Below are positions 11,004-21,593 of a DNA stretch of 64,000 nt, piece after piece. This stretch comes from Erysipelothrix piscisicarius. GTDB taxonomy: Bacteria > Bacillota_I > Bacilli_A > Erysipelotrichales > Erysipelotrichaceae. The notes under the pieces were generated by a model. The model was not told the origin of the DNA and made no database searches. It worked only from the letters and a program-made list of their open reading frames with translations. Every line of letters begins with the position of its first letter. The first letter of the stretch is position 1. A program made the position numbers and the translations under genes. The DNA is taken from the NCBI RefSeq assembly GCF_003931795.1, contig NZ_CP034234.1:1-64000 (forward strand), read 5' to 3'.

Positions 11004-12246
11004 GAACTGACCTAGTTCCTTGGGACTAAAGAAAACCAAGTTAGGATGAAGTTAACCGATAATTTACGGGAGATTGATATCCTAGCTTTTCTTGTATTCG
11101 ATTTTCATTGTAATATTTTAAATAGTTTATCACAGTTTGTGATACAATTTCAGTAGAACCTTTAGTTCTGGGTTTAATTCGAATGTTTCACTTTAGCGAG
11201 GCATGAAACGATTCGATAGAGCATTATCAGCGGTGTACCCTTACGGGACATACCATGGTAATGCTTTTATTTTACTTTGAGTTGATACTCTTTTGATGTA
11301 TAGACACCCCTTGATCAGAATGAAGAATACATGGCTGAACGATATCCGGAAGTTGATTTAATGTATCAACCACACATTCTAGGTTTTGTCTGTCACTCAA
11401 TGTAGACGCAATAATCTCACCATTATATAAATCCATGATCGTAGATAAATAGAGCATCTTATGGCCATAAGGGATGTAAGTGATATCTGTCACCAATTCT
11501 CTAGAGGAAGTAGTGATTTAAAGTCGCGATTAATGATATTGGGCATAATGATCTTCGGATTTTGTTTTTTTTCGATTTGACCTTAACACGGCATTGACAT
11601 TGGTGTTTCTGCATTATCTTTTGAACAGTGTTCTTATTGATAATTCTTTCTTTCGAATTAATGCAGTTATTTTCGATATCCATAACGAAATTTATTTTCT
11701 TTACAAAGTTCAATTACTAATGCTTCATTGACAGAATAATTATTAGACTCTAGTTGCTCTTTTAGTCCAACGGTAATACGTTGACTTAGGTACCCCAAAA
11801 GATTCAAGATATCTTTAAGAGATACAGTGTTGCGATACTCTTCAACGAGCTTGATGATTATTTCAGGAACCACATCCTTCTTTCCAAATACTTTTTAATA
11901 GTTCAATTTGTTGCTCCAAAGATTTAATTCTAAGTCTTTGTGTTTCTTCGACCGTGTCTCCTTCAGGCCCTTCCAAAAGTATATTGCTTGCCTACAGGTT
12001 GAGAAAATCGATAGTGTTCACCATTTCGATACCATCTCCACCATGTTTTGACTTGTGTTACATTTTTATTCCAAGTTCAGTCTGAATAAACCTGCTTGAG
12101 TAGCTGCCAATTTCATTTCTATAACTTTCATCTTTGTCTCATAGCTATGCATAGTTCGTGTTCATATAAAACCTCCTATATTGAACTATTTTACAATAAT
12201 TTCATACAAGAGGTTTTTCTTAGTCCCACGGAACTAGGTCAGTTCC
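11004..12246 (-). mobile_element. IS3-family (IS150-group-like) element, copy 1, degraded
   Basis: 1,243 bp bounded by inverted ends GAACTGACCTAGTTCC and its partner GGAACTAGGTCAGTTCC; the first G of the left end is missing relative to copy 2. It is nearly the same sequence as 51511-52780 but 27 bp shorter, almost entirely through one- or two-base losses in short runs. It lies between the nitroreductase stop and the last codons of the LPXTG adhesin, whose reading frame terminates inside the element's right end. Confidence 0.9.
11050..12165 (-). pseudogene. IS3-family transposase (OrfA and OrfB), copy 1, non-functional
   Basis: The same two-gene transposase as in copy 2, split into many fragments. 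Recognisable segments: an OrfA part near 11900-12160, EIIIKLVEEYRNTVSLKDILNLLGY, and the DDE core LVTDITYIPYGHKMLYLSTIMDLYNGEII followed by CILHSDQG. The catalytic Glu block near 11200 is out of frame. No protein could be made from this copy as written. Confidence 0.85.
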
Positions 12247-15200
12247 TGTTTAAATACGCTACTGATTTTCGTTTTTCTTTTATTCATAAGCATTAAGACA
12301 AATCCTAGAACAACAAGGCCACTTGCAAGAAGTACGGTGTACTCGACTGCAATACCTGTTGATGGAAGGATGAACCCTTGATTCTGAATGCGTTCCGTTC
12401 TCAGAACCGTTACTTGATTCTTGATTGGAACCGTTATTCGATCCATTGCCATTACTGCTATCAACCGTAATATTTAAGTTGACATTCTTGCTCATGGTTT
12501 TCATAAGTCCAAATGTCATTGATCTTTTACGCATGTTTCTTCATCAATAAAGTCACCATCAATCGCGTATGTCAACTCAATATCATAGTTACCGGGTGCA
12601 AGTTCTCAACATCAATTGATCGGTAATCAACTTCTGCTAATTCTGCTTCTTCACCGGTATCCAGATTGATCAGTTTTCCTTCAGCACGGTTGATAATTTT
12701 TCGAGCGTACCGTTTGCTTTAAATGTCTTGAATTCGGTCATTGTCATGTTTAAATCATGACCTACAACTTCATAACGTGCGGATACGACCTAATACCGTG
12801 ACCTGAACACCCCGCTTCAAAGACAAAGTTATGGTATCCAGCGGTTTGAGGTAGTTCGCCAACAAGTTTAATATCTTGAACATCAACTGCATTTCCGCAG
12901 CATCAAATGCAGTAACACCTGCTGCGATACGCACGGAATCTTGTGTCATATGCTTCATTTTAATTTCAAAGTTGTTTGCGTAAATTGAACCGGTTCCAGG
13001 AACAACAGTACCGTTGTAAAGCGTTGCTACTACACTCAGTGTCGACGTTTTCCGAGGTCACTTGTTGCTTCGAAAGTAACTGTATGGTTACCCAATGACT
13101 GTGGAAGGTCTGTAAGTACTGTAATATCTGTAATCGGTGTGATTTGCGTTGATTTGATACATCAAATGCTTCAACTCCTGAATTTGCAATCAGTGCTTCC
13201 GTAGATACATCATCAAGCAACATTGAGAAATCATGAGCATTCATAGCAATCTTATTCACATTATCAATCACATCGAAGACATGGGCAACGACCGTAATCT
13301 GTGTCCCTTCAACGTCGTAAATGTAATGTTATGATCACCAATTGTTGTGGGTAAATCTGAAACGGTAATGGTATCTAGATCTAACGGAAGTGCTGGATTG
13401 ACACTAATATCGTAGGCTTCTAAACCGGATAATTGTTTTACATTAATCATTCACATAAGATAATTGAATTACGAAGTCATCGGCGTTCATTGCTTCTTTA
13501 TTTTCTATATTTACAGAGCTGTAAACATGAGCCGTAACTTCTTTTGACGTACCTTGGTCCGTTTCAAATTTTACAGTGTAATCACCCGTACCGGTAATCG
13601 CATGCGTTACTTTTGTAATCTCAATTTCTTTAGGTTTTCCACCCAATACGATGAATGCTTTGGCTTTGCATGCTCAATAAGATTTTATCATTGACATCCT
13701 CAAGTTGAATATCGAAGTCATGAGCATTTATGGATTCATTTGTATTTGGATCAAATTTATCAACTACATTGACGGTAATGGTCTCAACATTTGAACCCAA
13801 TCCCGCTTTATCGATAACTTGAATTTGGAATTGGTAGCGACCAATTTCATTCCTTTACCGACCCAAAGTCGATTGTAGTTTCTTCAATTCCTGTCATATC
13901 ACCATTATCGGTAAACTTGATTGATTTCTTGTTTAAGGTCCGCATAGGTTAAACCATCGGTCTTTTCAAGCACTACCACATTCTTAGCGATTGTTAAGAT
14001 TGGTGCAGTTGTATCCTTTACCGTTACTTTAACGGTTACAAATTTGTATTGCCTGCACCATCTGTTGCAGTGATTGTGACGTTTACACCAATTGCGGTGT
14101 CTTTGGTCAACGCCAATGGTATCAAAGTCTGATGACACGGTAACATTACCACTGTTATCTGTTGCATTCACATTCACAAGCCCAAGGAATGCACTTTCAT
14201 TAAGATCGGCATCGCTCGAGTTTAAGACTAAGCTTGACTCCGCTGTAATTTCTGGTTTCACATCATCCACCAAGGTTACAGATACAGCGAATACTTGTGT
14301 ATTGTTTGAAGCGTCTGTAGCTTTAAGTGTCACAACAACACTTCGGTTTTGACTGAATTGCTTGCGTTAGCTTGATGTCAAAGTCAGATGTTGTTACAGT
14401 CCCAAGTGAGTTATCCGTAACATGATATTGAATTAGTGCTAAGAACTCTGCTTCTGTTAGCGGCTTGAGTTGTTGATGTTTACCGCATTTAACGTTTCAG
14501 ATCCAATGGTTGGAGCCAATGTATCAACCGTTGTAAATTTGATTGTTTGTTTGACTTCATTGTCATCTCGATCTTTTACCGAGTATTCTACATTTTGTAT
14601 TGCACCCAATACTGATGTATCAAGTGTAGATGGTGTAATCACAACATTAGAAGGATCAATAGGACCATCTTCATTATCCGTAACACTCGCAATATAATCA
14701 CTAAGATTTACCGATGTGTTAATTTCCACATCCGCCACGATTTTTTGAAGCGTTAAGACTGGAGGGGTATTGCTTGTAACAGTAACTTGAATCGTATCAC
14801 TTGCGGTATTACCGTAAATATCAGTAACCGTTACAGTGATATCTGCAGTTCCTACAGCTTGCCCAGTAACACGACCGGTTGATGATACAATTGCCACACT
14901 TTCCTTACTTGAAGTAAAGGTCATTGATTCTTTAATTGAATTAAAGAAATCTGGTGTAATGGTTGTAGCAAGATCAATTTCCTTTTTCGCTTTAACAGTT
15001 TCAGATGATTTATCAAATTTAACCGTTAATTGCGTGAGGTCGTAGTCAATAACACCGACTGTAATTTGTCCAGATTGTGTTGATGTTGGATCAATAGACG
15101 ATACAAGACCAGCATTTGGTCCTTTCACATCGACATCAGAATCTTTCATGCCATCATTACCTTGGCCTTTTAGTGTAAACATTTGATTACTTCCTAATAC

Positions 15201-18200
15201 ACCATTGAAGTTTACTTGGTAATCACCATTTCCTAAATCACCAAAAGCATACGTTCCATCTGCATTCGTGTTCATCGTTTTCACGGAAACATAGGCTCCG
15301 TTTGTATCTTTTTTCAAAAGTTCTACGGGTTTGCTTCCAAGTCCAACTTCTGAACCGTCCATGATCCCATTCTTGTTTGCATCAAGGAATACAAGACCTT
15401 TAATTTCTGCAATTTCTAAATTAGCACCAACACGTGATCCGATGACCCCAACAGTTCCTGCATCAAATGAGTAGAATGGCATAAAGTCATTAATTTTACC
15501 CAATTTGCCAATTGCGGTTGCAGGTGTTTCATCCACAACATAGTCCATCACAAGCACGGCACGTTCTCCACTTTCAACCGATCCGCTTGTATTTTCGAGT
15601 CGAATCATGGTTGTATTGGGGTTAAAGGATGTACCGTAGGCTGCACCTAAATAATTAGCTTCTGTTGTTGCATCGGTAGAGTATGTTAGTTTATAACTTG
15701 AACCTTTTCTATCGAAATGTCAGCACCATTCTTATCGTAAATTTCAATTTTGGTACTGCATTCAGTTTCATATTCCATGCGAATGGTGTCGATTGGAAGT
15801 TCTTTCCGAAATCATTACCCTCTTTTGGTACTGAATATATACTGCGAATCCATTGATTGAACATTTTATTGTTTAATAAATCAACGGTATAGGTCGCTTC
15901 TGTACCTGGTGTAAATGAAACTGCTGTTTCCGGTTTCGTGATATCAAATGAAGGACGACGAATATCTCCTTTAGGTTGGGTATACGTATCAATAATTAAC
16001 TCTTCACGCGAAATAATATTTAATTGGGTAGCTTTGGCATAATGCGTTCTGTTACGTCGTTATCATTATTGATATCGTCAGTATCCGCAACAGATCCAGG
16101 GCCCGGAAACATTTGAAACGGTCCAATTTTATCAATTTCCAGAATCCTGCTTTATTTAGCTCATAAATACCACCAGATTTAATATTGGTGTTTAAGTTAA
16201 AACGAACATAAGGCAATACTGGTAAATAACTGTCTTTATAGTTTGCACCAAAGACGCCTGAGAATTGTACTCTTAATGCACGTTGTCCTGTAGCATTAAT
16301 TGTAAATCTCTGAAGTGTAATCAGAACTTCCTATCGCTTTATTTGATGCCCACACTTTAAATGTGCTCATATCAATTTGTGTATTTTCTGGGATGATAAA
16401 GAAGAATTCTGGATCAATTATACCAAATGAGTTGGCACCATTATCGTAGTAATATTGCTCTGAGAGGTTAAATTGTAACGTTGTAGTGTCTCCGCATTCA
16501 CAACTTTACCGTCGTTGTTTGAAGCATACGTACATGTGGCTTCGCAATTCGACTTACGACTTGAGTTTCTGAAACGACAGACTCTAAATCTTCGGTTCCA
16601 TCTGCAAGGCGCGCAAATACTTTTACAGTAACATTACCGGCAGCAGCACCATTTTAGACGTCCAATGATATTTCCATATTTGCTATTTGAAAGATAGTCA
16701 GCAGATCGATATGCTTTTGGAATATCATTCATCTCAAATACAACGCGTAAAGTACTCATCCGCTTGGAGACCCAGGATTGTTTGGCTTACACCAGTCATA
16801 CCTGCAGAGTTCAAGCCTACAATTTGACTTTATTCTCGAAGCGAAGTGTTCTTATTGGTAACATAGAATACCTTTTAACATTTTTAACGCCACCTGAGCT
16901 AAAGCTGCTTTAACTTCTAAATTCGCATCAAAATCTAATTGAATAATTTGATTTGTTTTGACTGTTGTATTGTCGTTTAAAATTGAGTAACGAACAAGAC
17001 TGTTACTAAAGTCTTCGTGTTGATTCACAAAGGGTGTTTTATCTGTTCGCAATGTTAATTTATTTGGAACTGTTTCAGGATCAATAATGTTTAGTGAAGC
17101 TTTAGGACATCTTTATCCGTAACCTTAATGACAGCGCCATCGTAGGTATTTATTTCGAAATATGACTGATCCGAAGCATAGTAAAATCCTTCAGCTAAAT
17201 GACCATATTTTAAAGGTACAGTAAATAGCTGTAGTTGAACTCGATAGATTATCTGCTGATAAAACAATTTTCCGATTGAATCATCTTTAGATACAACTGT
17301 TTGAGTAAGTTGTGTCATCAATTGTCGTCCAATTGATAATACATGGTAGTTGTAATGTTTTTACAGCAAAGCGTGTTTGATTAAAACGACCATCACGACT
17401 TACACGAGGATTCCCATTATCAATGTGTCTGTATCACCTTTTGATACTGTAGCATGAAAGTTTGAAGACGGCGCACGCAAGAGGTAAGAAACCTTTTCTA
17501 CGGTTGTATGAGAAAATGATTTCATATCTGCAAGATCGCCATTTTTAAATGCTTCTACTTTAATCGCATCGGTAAATGTTTTGGGTCCATAGTAAATTTT
17601 TTCATCTACTTTAACGGTAATCATACGTTCTAACTCAACAATTTGAGTTGTATCGCTGACTTTATAGACAATTTGCCCATTAAAGGATTCGTAATACGTT
17701 GGTTCTAATTTTTGTGATTCTGTAATAACACCATCAACCAGTGTACCATTCATCGAATATTCTGGAGTACCACTTTCTGGTGATCCTTTAACGGGATAGG
17801 AAACGACTTCCATTCCTTCAGGAACGTTAATTCGAATCTCTTTACCGGTTGAGTTATTGTCCTTGAAATCAACCTTTACATTAATCTGATGTTGTTCTCC
17901 CGCTTTCCATTCAACAGAAGGATCATAGTCCACAACTTCTAAGGTAATATCCGCATCACCCAATGCATCCACCGAAACTTCAGGTGCCTTAACATCCTCC
18001 GTTTGTGTTAAGGGTGCTTCAGAATTGGTTTCTGGCTCTACTTCTGTGATTTCATCAACATTTACACTAAATGTAAGTGTTTCTTCACGGTTAATTGCTT
18101 CCGCATCATCTTGAGCTTCCTTGACCTCTTTTGAATACGTTAACTCAAATTCATAGTCATCATTTTCTGAAATTTTAATTTCATACTCATCCTCTGAATC

Positions 18201-18459
18201 ATTGCGTAGCGAAAGTTCCTCTTTCCACACCTTTTTGAGTTTTGATATGAGAAATCTCCTTGGAGTATCTTTCTTCTTATCTTCGAGTTTGATTTTAAAT
18301 CTACTGTAAGATTCGTAGGGTTTAGTTTCTTATCAACGCCCACTTTATAGTCGTCATTTCCAAATCTGCATCCATCGCAAATGTTGGGGCCATTTCAAAT
18401 GATGACATCATGAGAACTGCTGATAAGAATGCTACTAAATTTTTCTTAAATCCCGCCAT
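12234..18459 (-). pseudogene. Giant LPXTG cell-wall adhesin, multiply frameshifted
   Basis: About 2,070 codons when joined. Start ATG at 18457-18459 after AGGAAAAG; signal peptide MAGFKKNLVAFLSAVLMMSS. A long N-terminal adhesin region follows. Near 15280-15430 is an SdrD B-like unit (GLVFLDANKNGIMDGSEVG, DGTYAFGDLGNGDYQV), then a Big_2-like domain (15040-14790: SSTGRVTGQAVGTADITVTV). Next come cadherin- or HYR-like repeats, with PPVLTL and APTIG/APILTI linkers, and a series of 90-100-residue repeats carrying NADDF/NAHDF plus EAFD/EAYD. The C-terminus has LPSTG at about 12355, a hydrophobic helix and KRK, the sortase signal. The last residues run into IS copy 1. About 20 frame breaks. Role: surface adhesion, inferred. 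Confidence 0.8.
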
Positions 18460-18862
18460 ATCTTTTCCTACTTCTGACACACCGCAGTGCGCTTATGTAT
18501 GAATCTTAAAAGAGAATGAACGCGTTAAGCTGGATATGTCACAAACAAAACTATATTTGTCATGAATAAAAACGGGATTTATGTAGATAGTGAAGATGAA
18601 AAGCGTTCGTGAACAAGATTGTGAAACAGCCTTAAATCCTTTAATAAGTGGGTTTGTGTTTTTTCGTATATGAATCATGTTCACATAACCATCTCATTAA
18701 TCTACACAAATTGTTCACAGTGATTTACGTTTTAATGGATAAATTCCATGAAATAATTCATAAATTTAATTTTTATTACATGTATACGTATTTCGAGAAC
18801 ATCAAGACCTTCATATTCTTTAAAAACAGTAAAATTAAATCATAAAAAAAGAGGTGACATTT
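18460..18862. promoter_or_regulatory. Divergent control region between adhesin and two-component system
   Basis: 403 bp without a gene. It contains GTTCAC at 18679-18684 and 18713-18718 (34 bp apart, same orientation) and the inverse GTGAAC at 18609-18614. Such spaced repeats resemble OmpR-type regulator sites, but this is only a candidate. The rest is AT-rich and carries no convincing consensus promoter that I can point to. Confidence 0.3.
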
Positions 18863-19543
18863 ATGAAAAAAATACTATTTGTAGAAGATGATGTTGAGTA
18901 TTCAAACTTTATCACTGAACAACTTTTAAAAGTACCCTATGAGGTCGATTGTGTCTATAGCGGGATTGATGCCATGGAACACTTAGCGTTAAACCAATAT
19001 GATTTATTGCTTACGGATCTAGAGTTAGATGTATTAGATGGATTGCGCTTGGTAGATTCTGCACGGAAAATGGCACCAGGAACCCGTTCCATTATTCTGA
19101 CAGGAAAACCAAGCAATCACACTGAACTTGAATCCTTGAAACTTCATGCTGATCTCTACATTGAGAAATCAAAAAGCTTAAAAGTGATTCTACACTATAT
19201 CGCCAATATTTTGGAACGCGAAAGTTTACCAATCACACACATTAAGTTTCTTTCTTCAAGTGTTGAGAATATCATGATGGACCTAAGAAACCGTACGGTA
19301 TATAAAGAAAATGTATCTTATAAGTTAACGCCTACAGAGTTCAATCTACTTGAATATTTCTTGAATCATAAAAACACATTGGTTATGCGTGAAGATTTAT
19401 TGCGCGCTGTATGGGCTGAAGAACCGACAGCTGACAATATCCGAAAGGTTGATGTTCATCTTAAAAATTTAAGAACTAAAATGGGAATCTTTTCGATTGT
19501 TTCAGTAAGAGGGGCTGGATATAAGTGGAATGAAGGCTCCTAA
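18863..19543 (+). CDS. OmpR-family response regulator
   Basis: DNA-binding response regulator of 226 residues. The ATG at 18863 is preferred over the GTG at 18854 because GAGGTG sits 7 nt before it. Receiver domain 1-120: acidic pair ED at 7-8, phospho-acceptor Asp in LLLTDLELD (about residue 52), Thr in IILTGKP and Lys in YIEKSKSLK. Winged helix 130-226: KLTPTEFNLLEYFLNHKNTLVMREDLL and VDVHLKNLRTKM, then VRGAGYKW, the standard OmpR end. It overlaps the histidine kinase start by 14 nt and is transcribed divergently from the giant adhesin, so it may control surface protein expression; this is inference. Confidence 0.92.
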   Translation: MKKILFVEDDVEYSNFITEQLLKVPYEVDCVYSGIDAMEHLALNQYDLLLTDLELDVLDGLRLVDSARKMAPGTRSIILTGKPSNHTELESLKLHADLYIEKSKSLKVILHYIANILERESLPITHIKFLSSSVENIMMDLRNRTVYKENVSYKLTPTEFNLLEYFLNHKNTLVMREDLLRAVWAEEPTADNIRKVDVHLKNLRTKMGIFSIVSVRGAGYKWNEGS

Positions 19544-20906
19544 ACGAAGTACGTGGGTCGGGGTTGTTTTAACACTTGCCTATGCCGTGCTCATCGTTGT
19601 ATACATTCTTAATCTTGTGAATTTCCCTCAACGCTATCAAGAGGAAGAAAAGAATACCGTGCACCAAATGGAACAACGTATTAGTGAGTCGGTCAATGAG
19701 TATGCATTAACCAAACAAGCTTCATTTGATGAACTTGTGGAAAACTATCCCCTCGATTTACTTGTGTTTGAAGGTGATCAAATGATCTATCATTCTTCTG
19801 AAGTGTTAAATGAAGCAAACTTCTTTGGCGTGGTCTCGTCAAAAGCAGTACTTTATGAATCTAAGGGTTCCTTGAGTGCTTATGATTCTACATACCGTTT
19901 TTGGGTGCGCATGTATAACTTCCCTGATGATGCCTACTTGATCCCCTTTCTTTCGAAACAAGTGTCCGTCCTAGGGGCTTCGTTTGTGGTGATGACAATT
20001 GGTTATTTCTTCATAATGTATTCACTGTTTAAGCCACTTCACTACGCAAAAAAATCGCTTGCGTCCCTTCAAAATTATGATTTTGATGCGATTAAACCAC
20101 GCGATGATGTTATTAACCAAACATTATCCAATGTTTCTACTCAAATACATCATGCCATGACCGCTGCATCGCATCGTTATACCGATTTTGAGAAAGATTT
20201 AGAGATTGGTCGTCAACGTCTAAACAATACGTTACTCGTGTCCAAATCGTTTGTTCATGACCTTAAAACACCGATTCACCAACAAATTATGATGAATGAA
20301 TTGGTGGTTGATGGTATTGATGAATCCAATACACCATTGGATGTCGCAGAAATGAACATTAAGCAAAGCCAAAAAATTATGGAACGGATCAATGAAATCC
20401 TAACAGTCTTAAATCAAGATAACCTGACTTTGGAACATAACTTATCTGAATTTGACTTGGTATCCCTAACCTACGATACGTTACGTTACTTTGGTCAACA
20501 TTTCGCGAAACGAAATCTTATGATTGATTTGGATTCTCCGGATACACTTGTGATTGAATCCAATAAAGTCATCCTTCAACTTTTAATTCACAATTTAATG
20601 TCGAATATTGGAAATTATGCTACGGATAATTCAACGGTTTCAATTGGCTTGACCCTTGATGATGAAACGGTCATCATGACCTATCGTAATCAAACCTTAC
20701 CTGCCAATCTTGAACACATGAAGAAATCAGAATTTTTATTTAATGTATTAACCGATGAAGCACACCAATACAGCAGTGGCAATGGGCTTTTCTTAATTAA
20801 AGATCTCAGTTATCTTGCCAACGGCTCTTACACCCTTCATACAGAAGATGGTGCTGTACTTATAACGATTCCCCTACCTTTGAAAGGTGGAACAAATCAT
20901 GCGTAA
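19530..20906 (+). CDS. Sensor histidine kinase
   Basis: 458-residue membrane kinase, partner of the preceding regulator (overlapping genes). Transmembrane helix 1 at about 10-30, an extracytoplasmic loop of about 120 residues, and helix 2 at about 150-172 ending before FKPLHYAKKSLASL. The phospho-acceptor His is in SFVHDLKTPIHQQ (about residue 242). The ATP-binding part has LLIHNLMSNIGNYA (N box) and SGNGLFLIKDLS (G2 box); the G1 DxGxG motif is not obvious, so catalytic efficiency may be low or the motif variant. The signal sensed is unknown. Confidence 0.9.
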   Translation: MKAPKRSTWVGVVLTLAYAVLIVVYILNLVNFPQRYQEEEKNTVHQMEQRISESVNEYALTKQASFDELVENYPLDLLVFEGDQMIYHSSEVLNEANFFGVVSSKAVLYESKGSLSAYDSTYRFWVRMYNFPDDAYLIPFLSKQVSVLGASFVVMTIGYFFIMYSLFKPLHYAKKSLASLQNYDFDAIKPRDDVINQTLSNVSTQIHHAMTAASHRYTDFEKDLEIGRQRLNNTLLVSKSFVHDLKTPIHQQIMMNELVVDGIDESNTPLDVAEMNIKQSQKIMERINEILTVLNQDNLTLEHNLSEFDLVSLTYDTLRYFGQHFAKRNLMIDLDSPDTLVIESNKVILQLLIHNLMSNIGNYATDNSTVSIGLTLDDETVIMTYRNQTLPANLEHMKKSEFLFNVLTDEAHQYSSGNGLFLIKDLSYLANGSYTLHTEDGAVLITIPLPLKGGTNHA

Positions 20907-21585
20907 AATCGGAGTGATTTTGGGATGTATGGTTTTGATTGTAATGCAATTTACACCCTTATTCGCAACTTATGAAAGTGTCAATCTTGATGAAATCGAT
21001 GCCCCAGGTACATACCTTGTACGGCTCCAATTCCATGATCATGAAGGTCGATCTTATTGGAAACGTGTGCAGATGACGATCACGGCGGATGATCTTAAAA
21101 CCATGGATTTAAAAACGCTTCAATCTGAACCAATCACTTCTAAAACCGAACGAATTGAAGCCTTTGACCTTAAGATACCGGCAGGCAGTTTAGAACGTCT
21201 AACAGACCTCCGTTTAATTGAACTGGCCAAAGCACATGCTTGGATTCTAGAAACACAGCTTGAAGTCCCCATCACCTCTGTCATTAAAGAATATGGGGAT
21301 GGTTCTGATACGGTCCTCTTTAAGACAGCACTTGGCACACAAAAGCTTGTCCAAGTATTTCCGAAATCGTTAAGCAATCCAACATGGACCCCTTCACATC
21401 CATCCCATACTTCCGGACGTAATGATGAAGGATTTCAATCAATCATGTTTACACACATCAAAACAACACTTCTAATCCTGCTTTTACTCCCGATTATTGT
21501 AATTTCATTTATGTATTTGTATACGAAGAAGCAATTGAAAGAAGTCGATGTCATTCTCTATAAAAAAGATCAGAATACCTTCTGA
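20899..21585 (+). CDS. Exported single-pass membrane protein of the two-component operon
   Basis: 228 residues from the ATG at 20899, which overlaps the kinase stop by 8 nt; an alternative GTG lies at 20887. Signal peptide/helix KIGVILGCMVLIVMQFTPLFA, an extracellular domain of about 160 residues starting APGTYLVRLQFHDHEGRSYWKRV, and a C-terminal helix TTLLILLLLPIIVISFMYLYTKK. I do not recognise the family. Its position as third gene of a regulator-kinase operon suggests an accessory sensor or a modulator of the kinase. The stop codon lies inside the terminator hairpin. Confidence 0.75.
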   Translation: MRKIGVILGCMVLIVMQFTPLFATYESVNLDEIDAPGTYLVRLQFHDHEGRSYWKRVQMTITADDLKTMDLKTLQSEPITSKTERIEAFDLKIPAGSLERLTDLRLIELAKAHAWILETQLEVPITSVIKEYGDGSDTVLFKTALGTQKLVQVFPKSLSNPTWTPSHPSHTSGRNDEGFQSIMFTHIKTTLLILLLLPIIVISFMYLYTKKQLKEVDVILYKKDQNTF

Positions 21586-21593
21586 TCTTTTCT
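21561..21593. terminator. Bidirectional terminator
   Basis: AAAAGATCAGAA / TTCTGATCTTTT stem with a four-base loop, shared by the two-component operon and the convergent minus-strand gene at 21593-23143. Confidence 0.85.

Noticed and set aside
11004-12246. IS copy 1 also inside a terminator loop
   Set aside because: The left flank AAAAAGTCTATCACTT has no complementary arm on the right flank, which is adhesin coding sequence.
12770-13646. Series of small independent genes on the minus strand
   Set aside because: They are fragments of one adhesin in shifted frames, each carrying the same NAxDF repeat unit.
14836-15045. Plus-strand open frames inside the adhesin
   Set aside because: Antisense shadows of the adhesin coding sequence without ribosome sites.
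18493-18684. 63-codon open frame on the minus strand in the adhesin upstream region
   Set aside because: No ribosome site, AT-rich random-looking composition, and it overlaps the presumed divergent promoters.
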